Positions 15,211-23,802 of a stretch of 64,000 nt of DNA are shown here, one piece after another. A program made the position numbers and the translations under genes. How positions within the stretch are numbered: position 1 is the stretch's first letter; the number at the start of each line of letters is the position of its first letter. Source of the stretch: Rhodoflexus caldus (GTDB taxonomy: Bacteria; Bacteroidota; Bacteroidia; Cytophagales; Thermoflexibacteraceae); contig NZ_JAJPRF010000008.1 of NCBI RefSeq assembly GCF_021206925.1, positions 1 to 64,000 on the forward strand, in the 5' to 3' direction. A model generated the notes under the pieces. It was not told where the DNA came from. It worked only from the letters and a program-made list of their open reading frames with translations, and did not search any database.

Positions 15211-17691
15211 TTAGAACCTTGCTCCAACGGAGAGGTACCAGTTGCGGCCTTCGCCGGGCATAATACCGGGGCCGGGATAGCCGCCTGCACGGCGAGTAAA
15301 GTAGCGTTCATCGGTTAGGTTGTTTACGCCTGCACGCACATTGTAACGTTGCAGAAATCGCCAAGTAGCCGAAATATCCATTACCCGATAGGCCGGTACC
15401 ATGCCCGTTACGGCAGTGGCAGGTGCAATGCGAGTGTTGTTGGCATCAGAAAAAGCCTCGCCCACAGCACTCATTTGCCAAGTTGCCGAAAAACCTTTGT
15501 TGGTATAAGTTGCACCTATGCGGTGTATGTAGGATGGGGCATTCTCTACCTTGTTGCCTTTCAGATTGGTTTCTACGGGTACGTTGTTTACAATACTTAC
15601 CACTCTCAGGTCTGCATATTCGGCATTTATCCACGAAAGCGAAGCAAACAGATTGATATAGCCAAGTTTTGAGCGGTCGGTAATGGCTGCAATCGGGGCA
15701 AACTCTACGTAGCTTTCTATGCCTTGGGTGCGGCTGCCGCCTACGTTGGTGCGTAGTTGGAAGCGGCTGCCGTCAGGCCGAATCTGGTTGAGCGTGCCAA
15801 TGCGATTGTCATATTGTAAGTAGAATGCGCTCACATCGTAGGTAACAATATTTTTATAACTGCCGCGAATACCCAAGTCGGCATTGAAGCCCGAAGCATC
15901 GCGCAGATTTTCATCAATAACATCGGTAGTGGCAGGGGGCGTAATCTCCGAAAACAATACAGGGCGATAAGACTGTGAAATATTAGCGTAAATATTGGCC
16001 TCCGGTGCAAGGTTGAGCTCCGTTCCGATACCTGCCAGCATAAAATTGCGCTGTTTTTCAGTGCGCGGCATCAAAATGGCCGAGCCGTTTGCAGCACGTC
16101 CGAATTGCCCTTCGCCTGTATTTTTCACCATTTCATAGCGAATACCCGGCGTAACTGTCCAGTTCTTTGTCAGGCGGAATATATTTTCCACATAAACCGA
16201 AGTGTTATGGGTCATAAATTCCAGATTGCGAGGATACTCGGCTTCCTGCAAATTCAGATTGAAGTCGCTGCCGGTGTCGCCTCTGCCGTTTTGTCTGCGG
16301 CGCGTAGCGCCTGAATAGTAGCGCAAACCTGCGGCAATGGTGCTTTCCCGATTCAGGAGTTTATAGTTGATGACGTTACGCCATTCTGCACCAAAGTTGC
16401 GGTAAGAATCGCGGTCTAACTGGCGCGGGTTAAACGTGCCGGTTTGTGCGTTCAATGTGTCGGGGATGTTAATAGCCCGCACATAACCGATACTGTTGCG
16501 CTCGGCTATCAGCCCGAACACTTTCAGGCTTGACTTCCATTGCTCCGTAACTTGATAATCAACGGTGAGTGCAGGCACAGTCCAAGGCGTACTGAACCAG
16601 TTGCGGGCGCGGCTGCTTTGGCGGGCATCTTGCGCAAACTGCGCATCGGTCAAACCGCCCGGCTGTTGGTTTTTGTAGAACAATCTGGATATTTCAAAAC
16701 CTATGTTCAGTTTTTCGGTAACGGCATAGTTCAAGTTCAAATGCAGGTTTGTAATGTTATACGCACTGTTTTCGCGCCAGCCGTCCGCCTGACGGTGGTG
16801 TACGTAGCCGTAGTAATTCAACTTGCCAACGGTGCCGCCTACCGCATTAAATGTGCTGAACATGCCAAAGCTGCCTGTACTTTGCTGCGTTTCCACAGAG
16901 ATTTTGCGGTTGGCATCGCCGCGTTTCAGCACGTAGTTCAGCAAACCGCCAAACTGCGGTCCGTATTGCAGTGAAGAAGCACCGCGCACAATCTGGATGC
17001 GTTCCACGGCTTCCATAGGCGGGTTATAATAGGCCTCGGGGTAGCCGAAAATATCGGAACTGATGTCATAGCCGTTTTGGCGAACGTTGAACTCCCATGA
17101 GCGGTTCGGGCTGAGACCGCGAGAGGCAACCCCCACCTGCACCCCCGAGCCGTCATTTTCCCAAACACTAATGCCCGGCACTTTGGCAAAGACCTGTCGG
17201 GCATTGTTGGTAATCAGGTTGGCATCTAACCTGTCCATGCGCACAACCTCCGTTTTTTTACCTGCAAAAATGGAAGTGCCCTCCACATCGGCAAGTTGGT
17301 CGGCAGGGCGCACACCGCGCGCTCCGGCAATCACAATTTCGCCCAATTGAATAATCTGTTCTTCAGCAACCAATTTTACATCGGTTACTTCTTTGGCACG
17401 CACGCTGATGCGTTGCTCGGCAATTTTCAGATGAACCGCACTTGCCGAGAGGATATATTCACCCACGGGTACTCCTGTTATTTCAAAACTGCCGTCTTCG
17501 GCACTCACTGTTCCGCGAAGAGTGCCTTTTAATACAATGCTTACACCGCCAATCGGACGACCGTTTGCATCCGTAATCATTCCTCTGACCGTACCTTTAT
17601 CCGGTACGCCGTTGTCGGGAGGCAAAACGGCAAATGAACTGTTGGTAAGCATGAAAAGCAGTAAGCTCAAGCAGTAGGTTAGTAAACGCAT
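15211..17691 (-). CDS. TonB-dependent receptor, FecA-like siderophore type
   Basis: An 826-residue outer-membrane receptor. Order: signal peptide (1-21); carboxypeptidase-D regulatory-like domain (about 33-115, GTVRGMITDANGRPIGGVSI); plug (about 130-255, with NARQVFAKVPGISVWENDGSG and IQIVRGASSLQYGPQFGG); and a 22-strand barrel ending in a terminal Phe (LSVGARF). The plug segment GLSPNRSWEFNVRQNGYDISSDIFGYPEAYY is typical of Fe(III)-dicitrate/siderophore receptors. It would use energy from ExbBD-TonB; one such operon lies at 54477-56464. A strong promoter lies at 17729-17760. No Fur-box match was identified by eye, so iron control is inference. Confidence 0.9.
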   Translation of the reverse strand: MRLLTYCLSLLLFMLTNSSFAVLPPDNGVPDKGTVRGMITDANGRPIGGVSIVLKGTLRGTVSAEDGSFEITGVPVGEYILSASAVHLKIAEQRISVRAKEVTDVKLVAEEQIIQLGEIVIAGARGVRPADQLADVEGTSIFAGKKTEVVRMDRLDANLITNNARQVFAKVPGISVWENDGSGVQVGVASRGLSPNRSWEFNVRQNGYDISSDIFGYPEAYYNPPMEAVERIQIVRGASSLQYGPQFGGLLNYVLKRGDANRKISVETQQSTGSFGMFSTFNAVGGTVGKLNYYGYVHHRQADGWRENSAYNITNLHLNLNYAVTEKLNIGFEISRLFYKNQQPGGLTDAQFAQDARQSSRARNWFSTPWTVPALTVDYQVTEQWKSSLKVFGLIAERNSIGYVRAINIPDTLNAQTGTFNPRQLDRDSYRNFGAEWRNVINYKLLNRESTIAAGLRYYSGATRRRQNGRGDTGSDFNLNLQEAEYPRNLEFMTHNTSVYVENIFRLTKNWTVTPGIRYEMVKNTGEGQFGRAANGSAILMPRTEKQRNFMLAGIGTELNLAPEANIYANISQSYRPVLFSEITPPATTDVIDENLRDASGFNADLGIRGSYKNIVTYDVSAFYLQYDNRIGTLNQIRPDGSRFQLRTNVGGSRTQGIESYVEFAPIAAITDRSKLGYINLFASLSWINAEYADLRVVSIVNNVPVETNLKGNKVENAPSYIHRIGATYTNKGFSATWQMSAVGEAFSDANNTRIAPATAVTGMVPAYRVMDISATWRFLQRYNVRAGVNNLTDERYFTRRAGGYPGPGIMPGEGRNWYLSVGARF

Positions 17692-17728
17692 ATAGTTAAG
17701 TTTATTTAGACTGATTTTAAATAATGAG

Positions 17729-17760
17729 CAAAGCTATCATGCGAACATTTCACATCCAAA
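17729..17760 (-). promoter_or_regulatory. Promoter of the TonB-dependent receptor gene
   Basis: On the minus strand TTTG (17757-17760), 20 nt, TAGCTTTG (17729-17736). A full match to the Bacteroidota consensus, 37 nt before the ATG. Confidence 0.75.
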
Positions 17761-17878
17761 TTGTCGGTGCATATTTTTTTAAATTCTGCTGCGCGGCTTT
17801 TGCGTAGCTGCCCGATTGCTGCCTGCTGCAAGAAATATCGTTTGCCCTGTTATATTTGTACATTGAAACCGTGCAAAC

Positions 17879-18238
17879 ATGTTTGATAGTCTTATTAAAT
17901 ATCTGGAAATCAACATTGAACTTGTCAAGCTGGACATCAAGGAGATGGTCGCCAAGATGATTGTGGATGTCATTAAGCTGGTAGTGGTTGGTTTTTTGTC
18001 AAGCATGGCACTCATCTTTTTAAGCATCGCATTGGGTTTGTGGCTCGGCGAAATAACCGGCAGCATGATTCAGGGGCTTGGCATTGTAGGCGGTTTGTAC
18101 CTGTTGTCTGCTGCGGTTTTCGTAGTTGCCCGCAAAAAGCTGCGTATGGTTTTTGAGAGAGTTGTTTCTAAATATATACCTGATAATCAACAGCTTATCA
18201 ACGAATTGACGCAAGAACATGAAAAATCTGAGCATTGA
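17879..18238 (+). CDS. Holin-X-like small membrane protein
   Basis: A 119-residue protein: an amphipathic N-terminus (MFDSLIKYLEINIELVKLDI), two membrane helices (about 32-57 and 64-87), and a charged C-terminus. This is the layout of the putative phage-holin superfamily III (Holin-X) proteins common in Bacteroidota chromosomes. No other phage genes are near, so a lysis role is unlikely; a cell-envelope stress role is more plausible but unproven. A TATATTTG box at 17851-17858 may be its -7 element. The stop overlaps the next gene by 20 nt. Confidence 0.72.
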   Translation: MFDSLIKYLEINIELVKLDIKEMVAKMIVDVIKLVVVGFLSSMALIFLSIALGLWLGEITGSMIQGLGIVGGLYLLSAAVFVVARKKLRMVFERVVSKYIPDNQQLINELTQEHEKSEH

Positions 18239-18653
18239 TGAGCAGCGCGAGCTCCTGAATCGCCGCAAAGAGGAATATAAGCACTCTCTGACCACATCGG
18301 TTGAAGAGACCAAAGCCGAAATAGGCAGCAAACTGCAAACCATTGCCTTTGCAGCGGGGGCAGTGCTGCTGGGCTATTTAGTAGTTAAAGTGGTGGACGA
18401 ACTGACCCATAAAAAGGAAGAAGCACGTCAGCCGTCCGAACAACCGCCGGTACAAATGCCGATTTATCAGCCGCAGCCGCCGGCACAGCACGAGGCGGGT
18501 TTTTCGTTTACCAATTTTCTGAAAGAACAACTTGCATTTTTTTTAGTCAGCCTCGCCAAGGATAAAATGTACGAACTCATAGATTTTGCCCTGCACAATC
18601 TGCGCCATCATATGCCTGCCAAACCTGCACAGGAACAGGCGGAAAATGAATAA
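18219..18653 (+). CDS. Small membrane-anchored protein, unknown function
   Basis: A 144-residue protein overlapping the holin-like gene. Charged helix (1-36), one membrane helix (about 38-58, LQTIAFAAGAVLLGYLVVKVV), a Pro/Gln-rich linker (72-93), and a second amphipathic or hydrophobic helix (about 98-125). The layout resembles YtxH or DUF883-type proteins, but no signature was found. Coupling to the holin-like gene suggests that the two products act together at the membrane. Confidence 0.65.
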   Translation: MKNLSIDEQRELLNRRKEEYKHSLTTSVEETKAEIGSKLQTIAFAAGAVLLGYLVVKVVDELTHKKEEARQPSEQPPVQMPIYQPQPPAQHEAGFSFTNFLKEQLAFFLVSLAKDKMYELIDFALHNLRHHMPAKPAQEQAENE

Positions 18654-18952
18654 AAAGCATATTTGATTGCAATTATGGCAATAATGTGCTTACTTTGCCG
18701 TCAAATGCAAAGTGATACGCCTTACATTACCCTTTCCCATTTCGTGCTCGTAGCAGTACAGGCTACTCATTTGCGTATTCTCCCTGTCCGTAGGCCCTGA
18801 AAAGGGCATATTTTCTATTGCTGCATCCGTTGCGGCACATCTCCGAAGCATTGTGTCTATAAATCTGTATTTGCTGCGTAACATATTCAGCAGAACTTTC
18901 AGACACGCAATTTATTTTACCTGACTTTTCTTACTTTCAACTGTCAAAAACA
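18654..18952. other. Intergenic region (299 bp), no gene supported
   Basis: Lies between two plus-strand genes. A 64-codon minus-strand frame here has no recognisable start context, signal or domain and is treated as spurious. No clear terminator or promoter was found. Confidence 0.5.
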
Positions 18953-19666
18953 ATGGAAATTATTGTTCAAGTTGCCGGAGAACAGCACTTGGAATACGCG
19001 CAGGAAATCTGTCGCCAAATTGAGGAATCAGCCAAAGCACGCGGCACAGGCATTGCCAAGCGCGACCCGGAGTATATCAAACAAAAAATTCGCGAAGGCA
19101 AAGCCATTATCGCTTTAACCGATACAGGCGTTTTTGCCGGCTTTTGCTACATTGAAACATGGAGTCACGGCAACTACGTAGCCAACTCCGGTCTGATTGT
19201 CAATCCGGAATTTCGCCAACACGGGCTTGCCAAAAAGATTAAGGAACAAGCCTTTAACCTCTCACGCGAAAAATTTCCGGATGCCAAAATTTTCGGCTTA
19301 ACTACCAGTTTGCCGGTGATGAAAATCAACTCCGACTTAGGCTACAAACCCGTTACGTTTTCCGAACTCACCAACGACGAATCGTTTTGGAAGGGCTGCC
19401 AAAGTTGCGTGAACTATGATATTTTGACGCGTACCAACCGCAAGCACTGCCTTTGCACGGGTATGCTTTACGACCCCAAATGGGAGGAGGACAAAAAGAA
19501 AACCATTGAACCGGAAGCCAAAAAAACCTTCAAACTCAAAGAAAAAATCTACGAGCGCTGGCTGCGATTCAAGGCTTTCGTCCTTTTAAAAGACAAAGAC
19601 AAGAACAACGGAAAAAACAATCATACAAACGCTACCAAGCCTGAACCCCAAACCATCAATGCCTGA
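18953..19666 (+). CDS. GNAT acyltransferase next to argG, candidate N-acylglutamate synthase
   Basis: A 237-residue GNAT protein. Acetyl-CoA motif A lies near 85-105 (NSGLIVNPEFRQHGLAKKIKEQAF), followed by the strand segment KIFGLTTSLPVMKINSDLGYKPV. A Cys-containing segment (GCQSCVNYD, KHCLCTGM) and a basic Lys-rich tail follow. Its stop overlaps the argG start region. In Bacteroides a GNAT of this kind beside argG has been proposed as the N-succinylglutamate synthase that starts arginine synthesis. That role is inferred here from family and position. Confidence 0.78.
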   Translation: MEIIVQVAGEQHLEYAQEICRQIEESAKARGTGIAKRDPEYIKQKIREGKAIIALTDTGVFAGFCYIETWSHGNYVANSGLIVNPEFRQHGLAKKIKEQAFNLSREKFPDAKIFGLTTSLPVMKINSDLGYKPVTFSELTNDESFWKGCQSCVNYDILTRTNRKHCLCTGMLYDPKWEEDKKKTIEPEAKKTFKLKEKIYERWLRFKAFVLLKDKDKNNGKNNHTNATKPEPQTINA

Positions 19667-20861
19667 TATGAAAGAAAAAGTAATACTTGCCTTCAGCGGC
19701 GGATTAGATACATCGTTTTGTGCCAAATACCTGAGCGAAGAAAAAGGGCTGGAAGTACATGCTGCCATAGTAGATACAGGCGGGTTCAGCACCGAAGACA
19801 TGCGGCGCATAGAAGCACGTGCCCATGAACTTGGCGTAGCAAGTTTTACCTGCCTGAACGAGGTAGATAATTTTTATCGGCAGTGCATTCGCTACATGAT
19901 TTACGGCAACGTGCTGCGCAACAATACCTATCCGCTTTCGGTAAGCGCCGAACGCGTATTTCAGGCATTGGCTATTGTAAACTATGCCAAAAAAATCGGC
20001 GCACAGTATATCGCACACGGCAGTACGGGAGCCGGCAACGACCAAGTGCGCTTTGACTTGGTATTTCAGATAGCAGCTCCCGAAATTGGCATTATTACCC
20101 CCATCCGCGACTTACGCCTTTCGCGTGAAGAAGAGATTGAGTATCTGAAAAAACATGGTGTCGGTGGCAACTGGGAGAAAGCAAAATATTCTATCAATCA
20201 GGGCATTTGGGGCACAAGCGTAGGCGGTAAGGAAACGCTGACTTCGCACCTCTCTCTGCCCGAAGAAGCCTATCCAAGCCAATTGCAAACCACTGAGCCG
20301 CAGACAATTACTCTGACCTTTGAGAAAGGCGAACCTGTGGCACTCAATGGTGAAAAACACGGGGGCAGCGTTGGGGTGATTCAGGCATTGAACGCACTCG
20401 GCAGCCGCTATGCCATTGGCCGCGATATCCACATTGGCGATACCATTATCGGTATCAAAGGTCGCGTAGGTTTTGAAGCACCTGCTGCGCTGATGACCAT
20501 TAAAGCGCATCATGCCCTTGAAAAACACGTACTTACCAAATGGCAGGCCTACTGGAAGGAGCAGTTAGGCAATTGGTACGGCATGATGCTGCACGAAGGG
20601 CAGTACCTCGAGCCGCTGATGCGAAACATTGAAACCTTCCTGCAAGACACCCAACACAACGTAAGCGGCGAAGTTTATATCAAACTGATGCCGTATCGCT
20701 TTGAAATTCAGGGCATCAGCTCCCCGCATGACCTTATGGCATCTAAATTTGGCCAATACGGCGAAATGAACAACGCATGGACAGGCGACGACGTAAAAGG
20801 ATTTACCAAGATTATCGCTAACCAGATGAAAATTTATTTCCAAGTCAATGGCCAAAGCTGA
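19659..20861 (+). CDS. argG: Argininosuccinate synthase
   Basis: Joins citrulline and aspartate using ATP, the penultimate step of arginine synthesis. The 400-residue length is normal. The ATP-binding N-type motif AFSGGLDTSF lies at about 10-19. Further family segments are AHGSTGAGNDQVRFD near 117-131 and SINQGIWGTSVGG near 174-186. The ATG at 19659 overlaps the GNAT stop; an ATG at 19668 would remove three residues and is equally possible. The stop overlaps xseB by 14 nt. No argH or argC is in the window. Confidence 0.96.
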   Translation: MPDMKEKVILAFSGGLDTSFCAKYLSEEKGLEVHAAIVDTGGFSTEDMRRIEARAHELGVASFTCLNEVDNFYRQCIRYMIYGNVLRNNTYPLSVSAERVFQALAIVNYAKKIGAQYIAHGSTGAGNDQVRFDLVFQIAAPEIGIITPIRDLRLSREEEIEYLKKHGVGGNWEKAKYSINQGIWGTSVGGKETLTSHLSLPEEAYPSQLQTTEPQTITLTFEKGEPVALNGEKHGGSVGVIQALNALGSRYAIGRDIHIGDTIIGIKGRVGFEAPAALMTIKAHHALEKHVLTKWQAYWKEQLGNWYGMMLHEGQYLEPLMRNIETFLQDTQHNVSGEVYIKLMPYRFEIQGISSPHDLMASKFGQYGEMNNAWTGDDVKGFTKIIANQMKIYFQVNGQS

Positions 20862-21048
20862 AAAACTGACATACGAAAAAGCGTTGGAAGAACTGCAAGC
20901 GATTCACAACGCCTTGGAAAACGATGAAATAAGTATTGATGAACTCTCTGCAAAGGTGGAGCGAGCCTACGAATTGCTCCATTTTTGCAAAGAACGCCTC
21001 CGTGCTACCGAAGCACAATTAGAACAACTAATGAAAGAAAATGAGTAA
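20848..21048 (+). CDS. xseB: Exodeoxyribonuclease VII small subunit
   Basis: A 66-residue helical protein with the family pattern LTYEKALEELQAIHNALENDEISIDELSAKVERAYELLHFCKERL. It forms the multi-copy small-subunit helices on the XseA catalytic subunit, which degrades single-stranded DNA. The large-subunit gene xseA is not adjacent, as would be usual. Overlaps argG by 14 nt and comB by 8 nt, so translation is probably coupled. Confidence 0.92.
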   Translation: MAKAEKLTYEKALEELQAIHNALENDEISIDELSAKVERAYELLHFCKERLRATEAQLEQLMKENE

Positions 21049-21751
21049 CCCCCTTGTTGAAATTTGTCTCTCGCCCGAACTGCTGCATTTGCATGAACTA
21101 AGCGGCCGCACGGTTGTTGTTGCCGATATTTTGCGGGCTACCTCCTGCATGGTGGCCGGACTGGCAACGGGCATTGCAAGCATTACGCCCGTCGCTTCTT
21201 TGGAAGAAGGCCGAGCACTGATGGCACAGGGCTATATCGGTGCAGGCGAGCGCGACGGTAAACAGGTTGAAGGATTCCACATGGGCAACTCTCCTTTCAG
21301 TTATATGGAACCTTACCTGAAAGGTAAAAAAGTAGTAACCACTACTACTAACGGCACTCAGGCCATCCAAAAATCGCGGGCGGCAGCGCAAATCGTCATC
21401 GGGGCGTTTTTGAATCTCTCCGCCGTGGCTGCGCATGTAAAAGCAGCCGGCAGGGATGTCGTTATTGTTTGTGCTGGATGGAAAGGCAAGGTTAATTTGG
21501 AAGACACTCTGTTTGCAGGTGCGCTGGCACGCAAGCTGGAAGGCTTTTTTACGTGGGAAGACGATGCTATACTTGCTGCAAGCGAGCTGTATGCCAATAT
21601 GCAAATGGATTTGCACGCACACATCAGCCGCTCATCTCATTATCAACGGCTTGCAAAGCTGGGCATTAAAGAAGACATTCGCTTTTGCTTAGAAATAGAC
21701 CGCTTTGATGCAGTACCCGTACTTGAAGGCAATGAGATAGTGGTCAAATAA
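21041..21751 (+). CDS. comB: 2-phosphosulfolactate phosphatase family protein ComB
   Basis: A 236-residue member of the ComB family, with segments VVVADILRATSCMVAGLATG (near 25-44), GAGERDGKQVEGFHMGNSP (68-86), KKVVTTTTNGTQAI (96-109) and NLEDTLFAGALA (150-161). The characterised enzyme removes phosphate from 2-phosphosulfolactate in coenzyme M synthesis. Bacteria without coenzyme M also carry it; a link to sulfonate or sulfonolipid metabolism in Bacteroidota is possible but unproven. Last gene of the GNAT-argG-xseB-comB overlap cluster. Confidence 0.88.
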   Translation: MSNPLVEICLSPELLHLHELSGRTVVVADILRATSCMVAGLATGIASITPVASLEEGRALMAQGYIGAGERDGKQVEGFHMGNSPFSYMEPYLKGKKVVTTTTNGTQAIQKSRAAAQIVIGAFLNLSAVAAHVKAAGRDVVIVCAGWKGKVNLEDTLFAGALARKLEGFFTWEDDAILAASELYANMQMDLHAHISRSSHYQRLAKLGIKEDIRFCLEIDRFDAVPVLEGNEIVVK

Positions 21752-22072
21752 ATTTTTACTGCGTAATTGTGCAGATTAAGAGGTTCTTTTTTACTGCGGA
21801 GCTCACAAAGGTTAAATCGCGGAGCATTTCAAGGAAATAATCATTGGGACAAACGCTTCGCGCACTTTGCAGTATAAAAGTTGGAAGGTTGTTTTAAATT
21901 GCTTATCTGAGCAAAATGAAGCACTCTTGTTGTTAGGGGCTGCGGTGTGCAACTGCTAACGGGCTTTTGCGGAATCCCTGCCGTTAGGCAAAGCCCCCGA
22001 CAGCGGGATTTTCAGTGGCGACAGATGTTTTACCGCCGTTTGCAAGTGTGCTTGAATCAAAAAAAACAAAGT
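21752..22072. other. Intergenic region with repeat and nested inverted repeats
   Basis: Contains the dispersed repeat at 21783-21905. Just before smpB, GGGCTTTTGC (21961-21970) pairs imperfectly with GCAAAGCCC (21988-21996), and AATCCC (21973-21978) with GGGATT (22005-22010). A long upstream extension of the smpB frame through this region does not look like protein. No gene supported. Confidence 0.55.
21783..21905. repeat. Dispersed intergenic repeat, copy 1
   Basis: About 123 bp starting GTTCTTTTTTACTGCGGAG and ending GTTTTAAATTGCTTA. It shares several blocks in the same order with 36230-36374: GTTCTTTTTTA, CAAAGGTT, TTCGCG, CTTTGC-x-GTA and GTTTTAAATTGCT. The ends are loosely inverted copies of each other. 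No coding potential. Confidence 0.65.
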
Positions 22073-22531
22073 ATGGCAAAACAGAAAGATAAATACGTAA
22101 AAAATCTCAGCGTGCGCAATAAGCGCGCGGCATTTGAATATTTTTTTCTAGATAAATACACGGCAGGCATAGTGCTGCGCGGCACGGAAATCAAAGCCAT
22201 GCGTTTGGGTAAATTCAATATGGAAGATGCTTATTGCCTGTTTAATGAAGCGGGGGAACTGATTATTCGCAATTTGCACATTCCTGAGTATGAGATGGGC
22301 AACATACACAACCACGAGCCCAAAGCCGACCGCAAACTGTTACTGACTAAGCGCGAGCTGAAAAAGTTACAAAACGGGCTAAAAGACGTTGGCCTGACGA
22401 TTGTTCCCACACACATTTTTATCAATGACCGGGGGCTGCTGAAAATAGAAATCGCACTTGCCAAAGGTAAAAAACTCTATGACAAGCGCGAAACCATTAA
22501 AGAACGCGATTTGAAGCGTGCGATGGATTAG
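22073..22531 (+). CDS. smpB: SsrA-binding protein SmpB
   Basis: Binds tmRNA and delivers it to stalled ribosomes. The ATG at 22073 (MAKQKDKYVKNLSVRNKRA) gives 152 residues, normal for SmpB; the frame is open further upstream but that part is not SmpB-like. Motifs: RAAFEYFFLDKYTAGIVLRGTEIKAMR, NLHIPEYEMGNIHNHEPKADRKLLL, and the C-terminal KGKKLYDKRETIKERDLKR tail that enters the ribosomal decoding centre. Confidence 0.96.
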   Translation: MAKQKDKYVKNLSVRNKRAAFEYFFLDKYTAGIVLRGTEIKAMRLGKFNMEDAYCLFNEAGELIIRNLHIPEYEMGNIHNHEPKADRKLLLTKRELKKLQNGLKDVGLTIVPTHIFINDRGLLKIEIALAKGKKLYDKRETIKERDLKRAMD

Positions 22532-22534
22532 CCG

Positions 22535-23722
22535 CTATATTTTACTAAGCCCTAATCCGCTGTTTAACATTTTTTGCGTGCGGTCTCTTACGCGGGCATC
22601 GGTTGCTTGTGCCACAATGGTTTGCAATACTCGGCGCTCATCTACCGCAGCCAGTTGCTCGGGTGTGCGTATGCCGTCTGCTGCCGCAATTTGTTCCAAT
22701 GCCTGTCTGAAAAAACTTGCGGTGCGCGTAATCCACTGATTGACCGTTAAATCAATCATGGTGGCAATACCCGCTTCCGAGCGTATGATAGAAGCTAACG
22801 GAATACCGCTGTAAAGTTGTCCGCCAAGCACAAGGTCTGTTCTCATGCCCAAAGCAGGCGATACGTAGCCGCGCGTTGCGCTTTCTATTTGTGCTAAAAT
22901 TACGCTGGGGTGAAACCCTGCCGCAATAAAAGCAGTTGTCAGTTGCTTATTGGTTTTGATGTAGGCACAAGCCTCATCTCCGCTGAGTATGGTGCCGGTT
23001 TCGGGGGAGGCACAAGTAATAATCGGTCGCGGAGTTGCATTGACCACGTCAATACCATATTGGCCGAACATCTGCTGGAATACCTGCGGCTGTTTACTCT
23101 TAACAATCATCAGCATAGCGCCTAAGCCACCGCCTGCACCACCTGCAAACTGGATAAAGCCATAAGAAAAAATAGCTTTGTCATAGCTGTTAATCGCATC
23201 AAAATTGCCCTCATTTTCCGATACGACTTTCAGGGCGCGCGCCAGTGGCAGCGAAAGCCCTACCTGCGTATAGGCCTCTACCGGAATATTGCGCGGGCTG
23301 GATTTGCCCACATACATGATGCCGTCTGCATATACCCGATGCGCACTGTTGATGTTATCTCGAAAGGTAGCCGTATCTGTGCCGCCGGTAGGCAGCGGAT
23401 AAGTTACCCTGTATTGATTAAATCCGGCTTGTGGCAACACCTGCACCTGAAATACATTGCGGGCAGCCCTAATGCTTTGCATGTTCATTGAACTTCCACC
23501 GGAAACGGTTGCCACGGGCGGCTGATAAAATCCTGTAGAAGGTTGTACCGGATGGGGGGCGGCAGTTACGCCGGAGCCCGCCGGAGGTGCCACGCGCAGT
23601 TGCTGACCTATCGAGAGCGAATCGCTGCGAAGAGCATTCCACATCCGAATACTGTCAACGGAAACACCATAGCGACGCGCGATGGCAAAAAGCGTATCAC
23701 CGGCCTGAACGGTATGTATCAT
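22535..23722 (-). CDS. LysM-domain protein with an unassigned C-terminal domain
   Basis: The ATG at 23722 is preferred (MIHTVQAGDTLFAIARRYGV). A TTG at 23743 would fall in the upstream terminator. About 395 residues: one LysM domain (2-45), which binds peptidoglycan or chitin; a Pro/Gly linker (46-95); then about 290 residues with segments such as VSENEGNFDAINSYDKAIFSYGFIQFAGG, which vaguely recall a lysozyme-like Glu-containing active site. No signal peptide is visible, which is unusual for a LysM protein. It converges on smpB with a 3-nt gap. Confidence 0.7.
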   Translation of the reverse strand: MIHTVQAGDTLFAIARRYGVSVDSIRMWNALRSDSLSIGQQLRVAPPAGSGVTAAPHPVQPSTGFYQPPVATVSGGSSMNMQSIRAARNVFQVQVLPQAGFNQYRVTYPLPTGGTDTATFRDNINSAHRVYADGIMYVGKSSPRNIPVEAYTQVGLSLPLARALKVVSENEGNFDAINSYDKAIFSYGFIQFAGGAGGGLGAMLMIVKSKQPQVFQQMFGQYGIDVVNATPRPIITCASPETGTILSGDEACAYIKTNKQLTTAFIAAGFHPSVILAQIESATRGYVSPALGMRTDLVLGGQLYSGIPLASIIRSEAGIATMIDLTVNQWITRTASFFRQALEQIAAADGIRTPEQLAAVDERRVLQTIVAQATDARVRDRTQKMLNSGLGLSKI

Positions 23723-23744
23723 AAGAATATCTGTTATTAACAAG

Positions 23745-23768
23745 AAAAAAGCGGCCGCAAAGCCGCTT
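23745..23768 (-). terminator. Rho-independent terminator after the nuclease gene
   Basis: Minus-strand hairpin AAGCGGC-TTTGCG-GCCGCTT (23762-23768 with 23749-23755) followed by a T run. It ends the secreted nuclease transcript and separates it from the LysM gene. Confidence 0.8.
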
Positions 23769-23802
23769 GGAAGTTATGAATAAAATAGAAGCAAAACAAA
23801 AT

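Noticed and set aside
18690-18884. 64-aa minus-strand frame in the 18654-18952 gap
   Set aside because: No start context, signal, domain or neighbour support.
21947-22072. N-terminal extension of SmpB
   Set aside because: The upstream part has no SmpB homology and covers repeat-like DNA; the ATG at 22073 fits the family.
23723-23743. TTG start for the LysM protein
   Set aside because: It would overlap the upstream terminator; the ATG at 23722 begins exactly at the LysM domain.
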